A stretch of 64,000 nt of DNA from Phorcus lineatus (lineage: Eukaryota > Mollusca > Gastropoda > Trochida > Trochidae). Under the pieces are notes generated by a model that made no database searches, was not told where the DNA came from, and saw only the letters and a list, made by a program, of their open reading frames with translations. The stretch lies in assembly GCA_921293015.1 (NCBI GenBank), contig OV121090.1:4898001-4962000 (forward strand), read 5' to 3'. A program made the translations under genes and the position numbers. Below, one piece after another: positions 1 through 11,827 of this stretch (the first letter of the stretch is position 1; each line of letters starts with the position of its first letter).

Positions 1-1470
1 TGAATTGGCATGAATTCACCGATTAACAACCTCTTGATTATCTCAAACATAGAGATGTCAAATCAATGTGAAGCGTCGGTAAAATCATCTGAGGGTTGCT
101 TTAGTAAATCACTTGCAGAAGGTGAACGGAAAATTTTACCCCCGCCAAATTTTGATATTTCGTGGTGTATACTATGGGCTACATGTGTGCAAAAATTGAA
201 GCCTCTGACAGGTGCGCCTTTTCCTATAGCCAGCTTAAAACATAGGGCATTTTTTTTACATTTTTCCGAACAGTGGGTAGATATAAGGTAGCTATTGTAA
301 CACAAGAACATAATATATTGTCAAGAATTACTAAATTCCATCTCTTGATGCCCCAAGGAGACGAATCGAAGCATGTTTGGTGCACTTCATTCCTTCGACT
401 TCCAAAAAAAGTGAAAAGAAATCGGTCAAAAAACGTAAAAACTAAATTTTGCAGATGAAATTATGCTTTCATTGTCAAGCTATTAAACCAAATAAATACA
501 ATTTTTTAAAACGAATATTATATTTATGGATAACCCATTCCAAATTCTATCTAATATATAATTTCTAAGCCTCTACGTCTAGAACTGTCCACGTAAGAGA
601 CATTTAAAGCTATTAAGGGTTTTTCTCAAAAACGTCACATTTTGAAGACCCCTGTGTCCTAATATCCTATGCCAAACGCAAACTCGTTTGAGTACGAACA
701 AAAAAATTTGTATTTCCCTTCTCTGAAGATATAGTAGCATCTATTCTAATTGAAAATTCCAAAATCTGTGATGTCAACTGGGGATATCCCCAGATTTTGG
801 TCGATTTGAAATGGAATGACCCCATAAGCAAAGTCATCATCCATATGGGCTCGGAAAAGGCATTACATAGATTACGATATTTCAAACACGTGTAATAAAT
901 CGCAGTGGCAATTCCATACCTCATTTGAGAAAACACGTGAGCTGTGGGTGGAAAAGTCCATGCTATCAAGAATCTTACTATTTGTTATCTATTAATAGAT
1001 ATTTTCTGAGTCATAGGTCAAGCGCGCAGCTTTGAGTAAGGTTAGGAAAGTAAAGCGACAGTTTTTACGTTTTACCTTGACACAAAATGGTTCGGAAATG
1101 GCGTTATTTGGTAAGGTTTATAACCATGCTCACCATTCAACAATGCCCGTCAACTAGTTAGAGATTTATCGATCACCAATATTGATCACCAATTAATCGA
1201 TGATGTCGAAGAATTTTCTTGCATTCGAAATTCTGAGTTTTGTGACGCTCTGACTATGAATAAATCATCTCACTAGCGCTACGTCATATAGATGTAACAA
1301 CAATCGTGTCAGTAAAACGATGTTTCCCTCGCTCTCGCTCTGAAATATATTGAAACAGTCACTCGTTATGTAAAAAGACTATGATATCTTTTCTTCGTTA
1401 ATACTCTCTATATATGTACAAGCCACAACAGTATTTATGAAGAAACTAATCAAAAAACCCTGTCGGAACG
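1..1470. other. gene-free stretch
   Basis: No convincing coding exon, RNA gene or repeat with recognisable ends was found. Open frames here are under 101 codons and encode nothing I recognise. It is AT-rich intergenic or intronic sequence. Confidence 0.5.
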
Positions 1471-1477
1471 TGGAAAT

Positions 1478-1890
1478 ATATCTCAGTTCTACAAAATGAA
1501 GAATAATCTCGCGCCTCAATATCTGTGTTACCTTCTACATACAACACCTAGCAATAAGAGAATACATCCGTACGAACAGTGAAATGTAGGACAACGATAT
1601 ATGCAAGATCGTTTTTACCTGATACAATAAAACTCTGGAATTCTTTAACTACTGACGTACAAAATTTTGATACATTTTTCGGTTTAGAAATTCGCTTCAC
1701 GGATATGACAATAAAACTATTACTTTCGATCTAAACTAAGGGCCAAGAATTTGCCAGATTCTCCACTCTCGCCTCAGGCTCTGCTGTAGTGACCTTAATG
1801 CTGATAAGTTTAACAGAAATATCATTGAAAGTCCTGTCTGTTCGTGTGGTCACCAAGTCGAAACGCTGTCCACTTTTTCTTCACATGCTA
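1478..1890 (+). pseudogene. decayed LINE, 3' end of reverse-transcriptase ORF
   Basis: Translation in shifting frames gives pieces typical of the C-terminal part of animal non-LTR retrotransposon ORF2: FYKMKNNLAPQYL near 1484, FLPDTIKLWNSL near 1613, and a Cys-rich tail NIIESPVCSCG near 1815, the last resembling the CxCG...H...C module after the polymerase. Frameshifts and stops separate the pieces, so it is dead. The catalytic polymerase domain is not present nearby, so only the 3' end inserted or survived. The family cannot be fixed from this much; RTE, CR1/Jockey or I-like elements are all possible. Confidence 0.5.
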
Positions 1891-1994
1891 CAAAGTACAT
1901 AGTATAAAGACAGAATCATTCTTTTAACTGAAATGATTAGAAATTTTACTATCAACGAGGTTCTAAGGGGATGTACATCGCTCTCATTAAGTGA

Positions 1995-2160
1995 TTCAAG
2001 TACAGTAGAACACGAATATAACGAACTCGGATATAGCGAATTAACGGATATAGCGAAGAAAATTTTAAGTCTCGTCAAAATCCCTTTATAATATCATTAA
2101 AATCATACGTGTATAGCGAACTCGGATATTGCGAATTAACGGATATAGCGAACTGAATTT
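1995..2160. repeat. pogo/Tigger-like terminal repeat remnant
   Basis: Begins with cagtagaacacgaatataac, which resembles the CAGT-AACCYCG-TATAACGAA ends of pogo/Tigger elements. It contains four iterations of tatagcgaa or gatatagcgaa with ctcggatat between them (2020-2060 and 2112-2152). No transposase and no matching opposite end were found, so this is a solo end or a MITE remnant. Confidence 0.35.
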
Positions 2161-2165
2161 CACGC

Positions 2166-2780
2166 ACCGTAGAAATTGGTAAATTCTATTCACCAGTACA
2201 TAACGAAATCAAATCGATTTGACATTTAATAAGCGCTTTCACAGAATGACTGTCAAATAAACGAAATGTAATTCATGCATAACCACTATGATGGCAATCA
2301 CATATGTGTCTTTATCATAAAATCTTATATACTTACTTACTTACTTATATATGTAATCGCTTTGGAGCGGCCTTAAAATAAGCACCAATGAACTTCAACT
2401 GTAAAAATGCTGATGTTGTAGCACAACTGTTCTGAAGCGAAATTGATATGGACTGCAATCACTCATACTCTTTGTGATTTGTTTAAGTAAAATCTCTATC
2501 TAAACTAAAATGGTTTTTTTACTATGTATGCTGTAAAAATTCAAATGTCAGTTGTGAACACACACAGAAATCTAAAAAATAAAGAATTTCAATCTTTTAT
2601 TCATAAAAAGGACATTTTAAAAAAATTATAAAACGCTCCTACTCCAAATTTTTATATCGTTTTCAATATTGCCTCTTTAATACTGAGGTTAAATCCAGAG
2701 CGCAGATTCTTGAGGAAATAATTACTACGAACCCTTATTTTATTCTTACATACATAAATGGGAATACATCTGTACAAAAA
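2166..2780. other. gene-free stretch
   Basis: AT-rich, with a short (ACTT)n run near 2333-2347. No gene or element ends seen. Confidence 0.5.
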
Positions 2781-2789
2781 TAAGACTCC

Positions 2790-3245
2790 AAACTAACCAT
2801 ATTGGACAACGTCCATGCCAACCCTAGCCACAAAATCTTTTAGGAAGACATCAAATTTAAAGTCCTGGAAACCAACCAATCGGATTACAAAATTCGAAAG
2901 TCTTTGGAATCTATCAAAATTTATCGGTTTAATCCTTTTCAATCGAAATCAAGACTATTACCTACCATCAACTTAAAACCACTCATTAGTAACTCACTGT
3001 CTATCTGGCTTCCTCTCATGCATTCTGTACTCTAACAGCAACCAATCACCTTGTTCATCAACCTTATTTACTGCATAAACTAAAGTATCTCTCTGTATTT
3101 CAACCTACTCAAATGTACAAACCTATTCCCATTTATGTATGTAATCCCTCTCAAAATCCTATCCATTATGACTTGCTTGATAACGGTGTTAGTAACCACA
3201 CCGAAACGTCGAAATCATCCAGTAAAGCAGTTGTAAATCCATACA
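2790..3245 (+). pseudogene. possible Penelope-like element 3' remnant
   Basis: Two pieces suggest the distal part of a Penelope-like retroelement. One is a stretch reading KVLETNQSDYKIRKSLESIK near 2860, resembling the region after a GIY-YIG endonuclease core. The other is NGVSNHTETSKSS near 3185, resembling the TETSKSS motif often seen close to the 3' end of such elements. Stops lie between them. The assignment rests on remembered motif similarity and is weak. A genuine Penelope-like fragment occurs at 31.1-31.5 kb, so the family is present in this genome. Confidence 0.33.
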
Positions 3246-3394
3246 ACTTCTTGTCTTTTCACCAGATTAAAATTATCCGATATTCCAATTCTATCTATTT
3301 ATACCCATGTAATCTGTTTACCAAATGAAGGAATTCCAGGCATGTCAGGAGTATTGATGCCAAACGTCTTGTTACAACTTAAAGAATCACAGAG

Positions 3395-3840
3395 TTTGTT
3401 GTTGGAGTCAAATATATCAAACTTCATAAATGGTGTTATTCAATACAGAAATAGTGGTTGTTTCTGAAAATACGAATTTTTGTGTTTATCAGTTCACCAT
3501 AGTGACAATAATCTGGTTAAAGTCGTTACTTATGATCGAAAACCAGACAACGACGAGCGTCAAGGACTGAAACGTAATATTCGAAAATTATTTACACCAG
3601 ACATCAAGACCAAAAAAAGGGGTTGATAGGGTTAAGTAAGTCGTATAACTTATAAACATTTTAACTGGACGAAGAATTTCGACTTAACAATCATACAGTC
3701 GATTTCCGATTTTCATTGAAAAGAAGTTAACAATGGAACTTTAGGAAGGCGATTTGAACTTACCTCGGGGAAAATGGTATTTTGACTCTATGAACACCAC
3801 TTACAAACATTATGAAACATACTCTGTTTCACTGTAACAA
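3395..3840 (+). repeat. dispersed repeat family A, copy 1
   Basis: About 440 bp matching 43700-44160 in direct orientation, 44345-44770 in reverse, and part of 20415-20735. Shared landmarks are cttcataaatggtgtt near 3422, gatcgaaaacc near 3535, gttgatagggttaagtaagt near 3622 and gaaacatactctgt near 3814. It has no coding capacity, so a non-autonomous transposon is likely. Confidence 0.6.
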
Positions 3841-3869
3841 ACCGGGCCTGACGGTCGTGTGATAAAGAG

Positions 3870-3960
3870 GACGTTCCGTGTTTGCGGTGTTGCTAGACTC
3901 AGAGGGTGTAGGTTCGAATCCAGCAGTGGACTTGACTCAACAAGAGTACAATGATGTTGT
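3870..3960 (+). repeat. possible tRNA-derived SINE head
   Basis: Contains ggttcgaatcc at about 3911, a perfect RNA polymerase III B-box core, some 45 bp after a weak A-box-like stretch. No cloverleaf can be drawn, so it is not a tRNA gene. A tRNA-derived SINE remnant is the best reading. Confidence 0.25.
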
Positions 3961-6900
3961 TCTATTATAGTGTAGTCTTAACATGGATACCGTACATTAC
4001 AATGCAAGAAAAATGTTATTAGGTCAGAAATGTCCGTTGTCTTACATATTAAAGTCCTAGGCTCAGATGATTTAAATTGAACTAATTGTTCTTGCTGAGA
4101 TGATTATTTATACCATCTGTCCTTTCGCGTTTGAAATAATTTTCATTTCGGCCCGTTTTGTGACGCTGTCTGTATGCAGTCACGCGAAGCTAGTACACCC
4201 CATTAGAGTCATATAGCGAGTGCGATCTACAGAGAACCCAGTAATTGCATCGCCAATACATATGACATATGCATTACTCATTGGTTGTATCGCCTTTGAG
4301 TATTCTTTCTGTTTTTGAAGATGGTTTCATGAACTATTTTCATTGCATTTTTAGCTTGGAACTTTTATGTGTTCTACGTCACAGATTTTGCGAAACGACG
4401 TGATTGGCCTTGTCGTACGACAAAGGGGAGGAGTAGAGTGTTTTGAATATCCATATTGAGGGCTTGAATGCAAGCAAAGTTCTGGAAAATTGTTGCCAGC
4501 GTCAGGGGAAAGATTGATGTGAGCGATGAACTATTTGCCTGACATTAATCAAATTTTCTGTACAAAAGTAAGCCTTTGACTTGATTGAACTGTTTGAAAA
4601 ATAATGTCAATATATAAGCTTTTATAAGCTATAAAACATAATTTTCATTAGATGATTATGAAGAAAATTTAGCTTTTAAAAGATCACTTAAGTAACAGCA
4701 AACGTATCATATTAACATGACTGTCTCTGGGACAGTTGCGTAAAAATATCTACACCTATTATATACATACAAAAACCATATTACACCACTCCGGAGCCAA
4801 CCCTAGCGACAAAATATATTTCTCCTTGAACAAACTCAGAACTCAGAACTTCATGACAGCATTTTCTTTGCAAATAAAGAAGTTGTTAATCCATAAATTT
4901 CCTATTTTCTTCATCATACCAACTTCTAAAATGCCACTCAAAGAAAATATATGTACCTATATATATATATGATATATTGTTTTGCAACTATAAGACGGTT
5001 GTGCAATCATAATGCCCTGCTGTGCCATTCTTTATGCTAACGAATTCATAAGCACAGATTTCCTATAAAAGGCGATCTGTTTTACACAATCATCTCAAGA
5101 GTTTCCGATTCTTACATGCGTGTAGAATCCTACAGGGTGAACTGGAAACACGTTCTTGTCGACATTGCAAAATTCCATGAAAACCTTGTCATGATCATCT
5201 TCCCCTAAATACTGCCTAACACATCAAAGAATCTGCATTCCATCGTAAATTGTTGTATGTACCTTGCTCTAGGTAACACCAGGGGATGACATAGAACCAT
5301 CGTCATTTACTCTTGGTATTCCTGGCCAACGTGGAGTAGTCATAGTAACACGTGCCTGCCTTTACTTCGCCGAATTCTTATCACTGATTGGTTCTTATAG
5401 AATAACGGCTTCTCCTGAAAGTTTTCGTCCCCTCTCTTATATTATCTGGCGTTTATCTTGAGTAAGCACATATACCTACAATTTCACGATAAATAAGATG
5501 TTATGAAGAAAATCTTGCTTTTCTTTTACAGGGAACGTTCATAGACCCCAAGAGACTTGATCAAATATCTCATTTTGTTACTAACGTATACTTTAAAGAA
5601 AATATCATTACTGGATGAAAATGTTTGGAGAGTTTGTTTTGATTCAAATAAAGGAAATTAACAAAAGTGAGCTCCACATACCTACCCGCCCCCTCACTCC
5701 CTTACAATAAAGATCTTTATACAAATAGCAACAAAGAATATGACTCATTTGAGCATATCGGTTACACTAACAAGAATGGGAAAATAATTAGACTAAAAAT
5801 TGTGACATTAACATTTCGATAGCTTCGAAAATCTTATTTGAAAAAAACCCATTTAAAATGTTTAAGAGTACTAGTAAGAGATGTTAGAGATGGGTAATGG
5901 ATTTGACATTTCACCTTATCACCAACATTTACTTAGAAAAAAATTGATAAATGAGCAGGTCATATAGATTATACATTTGTCCACGGTAACAAAAATCTAG
6001 TATCGATACAGACACAATATTCGAAAATTCATTTGAATAAATATGCAAATAATATCAATGACGATGAATTTCTTCACAGGAAAAGATAAAATGATCTATT
6101 GAAAATATTTAAAAGAACTCCTTAATGTATATTGCTCCGAATGCATTCTCTATCTTATTTGATTGTTGATCTAAAAACTTGATATTAAATTTTTATATTA
6201 TTTATTTTAAAAAGTTATCATTAAGTTGTCATATGTAGCAAATTCGTTTTTCAATCGGCGAAATTCGACACTTGGCTACGACCCTATCAAATGTACAACG
6301 AAAAACGATGAGATAACATGTTCTACCCGTGCATCAGGTATTGATACCAATGTTTTCCATATGCGCCTCATGACTTAGTCGTCCTGTGAAAACGCAACAT
6401 TCTTGAAAAAGAACAAGTTCTAATGGATAGTCAACTTCGTTAATGCACGAAATGCGTCCTTTCGGTGTAAAACAAAACGGCCAACAAGCAAGATTTTGAT
6501 CAAATAACAATTAATCAGTTAACTTTATTTTAACAGACCTACATATATCAAGGCTAAAGCCCACAGGGTAAACAATCCCGTCTCACACTGTGACATTATA
6601 GAAAAGTAAGTCCTCATCAATATTTGACAGGTTTTACGACCAATTGTGGACAAAATACACTTTTTAAAACATGATTGATAACAATCCTAAGTTGGATATT
6701 CAATTACTGAATCAGCAGTTGTTTAAACCACCATTTCCGATAGTTAAACAAAGAAGTAACTATTAATGTTACACTTGAAATCGTTTTATATCTACAATGG
6801 GAATGAATCAAAATCTTCTAATATCAATGATTGGAAAGAGACGTAGAGAATTTCCTGTTAACTTACCTTGAAAACGACGATCTGATGTTTGTATGTATTA

Positions 6901-6990
6901 TTGCGTACACACGAACTGCCTGCTTGGCGGGGATATCTTTGTGGTCGACTGAGAGTAGACAATTGTCGCTTCGTGCAAAGGTTTGCTTAA
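3961..6990. other. gene-free stretch with one dispersed repeat
   Basis: No gene recognised. Positions 4811-4862 (tatttctcc...gaacaaactcagaac...catgacagc) recur in reverse complement at about 9385-9430, so they belong to a short dispersed repeat. A small (TA)n run lies at 4957-4972. Confidence 0.45.
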
Positions 6991-6993
6991 AAA

Positions 6994-7901
<908 letters not shown>

Positions 7902-7955
7902 GCTACTATGGTTGTGTTAGATCTAGTGCAAATTATTTGTTCAACAACCACGTGT

Positions 7956-8032
<77 letters not shown>

Positions 8033-8051
8033 TCTCTCTTTCTCTCTTACC

Positions 8052-8085
<34 letters not shown>

Positions 8086-8590
8086 TTCTCTCTTACTCTC
8101 TCTCCCCCTTTCTCTCTTTTTCTCTCTTTTTCTCCCTCTCTCTCTTACTCTCTCTCCCCCACTCTCCCTCTCTCTCTTTCTCTCTATCTCATTCTTTGTA
8201 TATGTTAATTTAACAAACATATGCAAAAACACAAAGATAAGCTCTGCCTATGAATTAGGTATGGATTCTCTTACAAGTCGGTTTGTTCAATAAGTGTACG
8301 AAAATTCCTAACCGATCTTCGTTTTAATAACTAACTTGTAACAGTAAGAACGAATGGAAATGCCACGCTAAAATGCATTTTGCATGTCAGAGAAAAACTG
8401 ACTAACAACACGCCATTGTTTTTATTTTGTTACACAAGTGTGATGGAGTATATTATGTACGTTATTCTAATGATCGTGTTGTGAATGCAAAATTGCGAAT
8501 GCATAGTTGGCTTAGTGTTGACCCTTTGTTACGATGAATTACGTATGGTCGAAATATGCCTCAGCATTCATTATGATAAATTTAATTCTT
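7902..8590. repeat. 908-bp tandem duplication, unit 2 (diverged)
   Basis: The first about 60 bp copy unit 1 closely. After its own CT tract the sequence 8340-8590 is a diverged version of 7365-7600, sharing landmarks such as ccacgctaa.atgca, acacaagt.tgatgg, tagtgttgac and ttacgat. The downstream divergence suggests the shared region is an old mobile or satellite unit rather than one recent event. Confidence 0.65.
7962..8192. repeat. CT/TC microsatellite
   Basis: Second imperfect CT tract, in unit 2 of the tandem duplication, interrupted by catttatctctctttctctc and cccc blocks like those in unit 1. Confidence 0.97.
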
Positions 8591-8796
8591 TTTTTAAAAG
8601 TATCATTTTTCTATCAATTTGTTATGATCCTCGTAAAGTATTTCAAAAGTATTGTTAGACATTTCTCATCATTATAATGACTTTACAAAAAACAATATGT
8701 AATCAGAAAACAATGAATTGAAAATGAAACATTTCCTATGCATCCATTGAACTTTTTGTACCTATCCAAGGAATTTGTTACTGGATCATTGTTGAG

Positions 8797-9112
8797 ATGA
8801 AACGTGGATTCATCACTGGGATCCTGACACCAAGCAAGAATCCATTTAATGGTAGGATAAACACCCCCTGTATCAAAGAAATTCAGAACTCAGCAGGCAA
8901 GATCATGACGAACATTTTCTGGAATTCAAGGGACGTGATAATTATAGACCATAAACCAACTAAACCTAGAATAACAGGATCCTTCTATGCTGGCTTTTTG
9001 AGGCAATTGATAGAGGCGTTCAAGAAGAGGCGCTGCATGTTGACTGCTGGAGTTATGCTTATTCATGACAACGCTCGTATTGCACAGACCGCATTTTAAC
9101 AATGTGGCTTTG
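8797..9112 (+). pseudogene. mariner-type transposase fragment
   Basis: The middle of a mariner transposase. An FWNSRDVIIIDHKP stretch corresponds to the family's FWD-x-G-V-I-IDYLP region, and LIHDNARIAQTAF corresponds to the LLHDNARPHTA segment carrying the second catalytic Asp. The first catalytic Asp block (V-T-x-DE-T-W) is missing upstream, and the frame ends at a stop soon after the second Asp, so it cannot be active. A more complete member of a related family lies at 50733-51984 on the other strand. Confidence 0.75.
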
Positions 9113-9179
9113 AACAACCTTATACAACCACGCTGTTGGAATCTACTCGAAAACGTACCTAAAATATCTGGAAATCATT

Positions 9180-10290
9180 ATTGATGAGGAATGTAAAGGT
9201 GAGTCAAACCGATGATAGAGGAGCACCCCGCTAATGATAATGAATGAGAGCAAATTTGGATGAGGTAGAGATGAGTCTGTATTGAAACTGTTCCTTCATA
9301 AAGGTGCATATGCCAAAGAAACATTACCAAAATCAACTCCATTACTGCCCCACATACAAGCTGTCAGGTGGGTCACAAGAGAGTAGTAAAGGCTGTCATG
9401 AAGTTCTGAGTTTGTTCAGGGAGAAATAACCTGTAGCCACAGATCATCGGTAACACTTCTTCATTTGTCATGGTCAGGGGGCATGCTGATGTTTTGTCAT
9501 TTCTACAGAAGGGATGGGATGCAAACACAACAGACAGTGATGGTCTCACAGTTTTTTTAGTTAGTATGTTATGAAGGCTATGATGATTGTCTGTCAAGGT
9601 CACATTTCATGTGGCAGGTTCTGTTGAAATGTAGAATGATTGCACAACTTCTAGATGCTCCTATCAACACAATATACAGATTGGATTCGCCTCTTTGTGA
9701 GACATGCTATAATGGGCATGTTGGTGTTGTTTCACTGCTGTTAGAAGGGAACCAATATCAACATACAGAAACATCATGTCGTAACACCTTTCATGAAGGT
9801 TCTCATGGTGTTGTGTCACTCCTTGAAGAAACAAGTTGGTCTCAAGGTAACAGACAAATATCATACACGGCCTCAAAGAGCTTGGTCTAGCGCCTATGTT
9901 GATATTCTCTCTCGTCTCCTAGACTAAGGGCTGAGGTCAACGCAATGCAATGTGGCGGGTATACGCCTCTCAGTTGAGTCTAATCTGAAGGATATGTTGA
10001 CATGGTGTCACTTCTTTAAGATAAGGGAGCTTAAACACCACAGAACACCTCTTCAGGAAGCATGTCGGGATGATTGGTACGATTCACAAGGCATTAATTA
10101 TTCACGATTAAGGGAACTTAAACAACACAGAACACCTCTTCAGGAAGCATGTCGGGATGATAGATACGATTCACAAGGCATTAATTATTCACGATTAAGG
10201 GAGCTTAAACAGCACAGAACACCTCTTCAGGAAACATGTCGGGATGATGGATACGATTCACAAGGCATTAATTATTCACGATTGTAGTTG
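9180..10290 (+). pseudogene. decayed ankyrin-repeat gene
   Basis: Pieces of ankyrin repeats appear in succession but in different frames. They include a stretch ending HADVLSFLQKGWDANTTDSDG near 9480, SPLCETCYNGHVGVVSLLLE near 9690, a repeat ending HGVVSLLEE near 9800, EVNAMQCGGYTPLS near 9935, and three copies of a HRTPLQEACRDD segment after 10024. These match the canonical TPL-x-x-A-x-x-x-GH-x-x-V-x-x-LL-x-x-GA-D-VN pattern. At least four frameshifts separate them, so no protein of this type can be made. The parent was probably one of the large ankyrin-repeat families of molluscs. Confidence 0.7.
10024..10284 (+). repeat. three 87-bp tandem copies inside the ankyrin remnant
   Basis: Units start at 10024, 10111 and 10198 with agggagctta or agggaactta. 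The period is exactly 87 bp (29 codons) and all three are open in one frame, each carrying HRTPLQEACRDD followed by YDSQGINYSRL. The third is cut by a stop at the array end. Copies differ at few positions, so the amplification is later than much of the decay around it. Confidence 0.9.
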
Positions 10291-10299
10291 CTCTGTTTA

Positions 10300-11345
10300 C
10301 CCAAAATCCTTTATAATGTATTAACTTACATACCGTCTCAATTATCCTACTAATAACTTCAGTGTATTCAGTCAATTTTCAAAAGGAATTAACTGTGTTT
10401 TATTTCATGTGTTGACACACAGACAATAAGTTGTTTGAAGTATATGTCATATTTTCTACAAATATAATTAATCAGCGTAGACTAAGCTTTCAACTACCGA
10501 CCATGCAGCTGGATTCTTTCTAATACGGCAACAATACAATGAAGTCATTTCGCTAGCGCTCTGATGTCATTGTACTTATTGCGACGTAATGGTATTGTTG
10601 TCGGTTAGAGTCATCTATTTTCTTCATAGGGATATCGCAGTCTTTGTTATCTATCGCAAAAAGTTTTTGACAAGTTCAATTCTGTTTCCGGAAGTCAGAA
10701 CCTTTCACAAAGAGCATTCAGCTAGTACAAAGAGTTCATACGCATTTCAATTTAAAATTTATTCGCCATATATCCAGTTTAACATATCTCGGATTTCCAT
10801 ACTAGGTTTATCTTATAACTCAAATGTTCTGTAACTTCTATTAATCAAGGGACACATGTTAAAATATTACAGAGTCAAGGTAATACACTTGTTAAGGACA
10901 TGTCTATGCTGGGACACTTATACTACATAGGGATGCTGATGTCAACAGCACTCCCTGTAGCACAAATACTCTAGCATGATGATGTTGTAAAGAGGCCTAG
11001 AGAGGAGAGACAGAGGGCCTATAAAACAAACTGTGAACAACCATCAGGTTGTGAATTATGACCTTCCTTCATTAAAGGCACTAGTGCACGCTTTAACAGT
11101 TTAAATTGGCTATTTTAAGGTTTACGAGGACTTAATTATGCATTCACTTAACTTTCTATCGATGCAATGAAATACTAAACATTTTTTACAATTTACCTTC
11201 ATGTCGGCTTGGACATATAAAAATCTATGGTTAGCTGTGCACAAAACGGATAAATTATTGACACTTGGAAACGGCTGAAGTAGTATTGTATGCAGATATT
11301 GCATTAACCTAAACTCTAAACTGAGAACAAATCATGAAAATAGAG
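10300..11345. other. gene-free stretch
   Basis: AT-rich with no coding signal. The near-palindrome gcactagtgcacgctttaac at about 11082 is echoed in the same orientation at about 14163 (gcactagtgcgtttaagc), on the far side of the recombinase ORF. This is recorded only as a possible flank repeat. Confidence 0.4.
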
Positions 11346-11348
11346 AAT

Positions 11349-11487
11349 ACTAAACGACGTTCAGTTTAATAACATATTTATGAAACGAGTGGATGGTATT
11401 GGTATTTAACGAGCGAAAGCGAGTTAAATACCAATACTATCCACGAGTTTCATAAATATGTTATTAAACTGGACGGAGTTTAGTATT
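11349..11487. repeat. long imperfect palindrome (foldback)
   Basis: Arms of about 62 bp: actaaac..gttcagtttaataac..tatttatgaaac..gtattggtatttaac on the left and its reverse complement on the right, around a loop gagcgaaagcga. It is a cruciform-capable hairpin or MITE about 340 bp from the stop codon of the recombinase ORF. Confidence 0.85.
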
Positions 11488-11827
11488 TTATTTATTACAC
11501 TCTTTAAATAATTAATATAAAATGAAAATCATGTTTACTCTCAATTCTCGTAGTTGTGCGTAGGAATACAATTTTACAATCGACGCATAACGTCATTTGA
11601 CTGCATTGGAGAAATAGGTCAAGAGTAAGTCCGTTTATAACAGCTTTAATTTTGAACAATACAAATGGAAGGCACTCATTAGGGTTTTGGTCACTAAGAA
11701 CACAAATTGGCGTGTTAACAAAACATAACATGAGTCAGACAGTCACTGAATTACGTTACTCAGTTGTGTGAATGAATGTCACGTGATCGTGACGTCATTG
11801 GAATGTGAGTTTTGAAGCGCGATTCAT

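Noticed and set aside
3905-3925. tRNA gene from the ggttcgaatcc B box
   Set aside because: No acceptor stem or anticodon arm can be drawn; more likely a SINE relic.
9373-9603. Minus-strand 76-codon ORF
   Set aside because: It is antisense to the ankyrin remnant and includes a dispersed repeat shared with 4811-4862.
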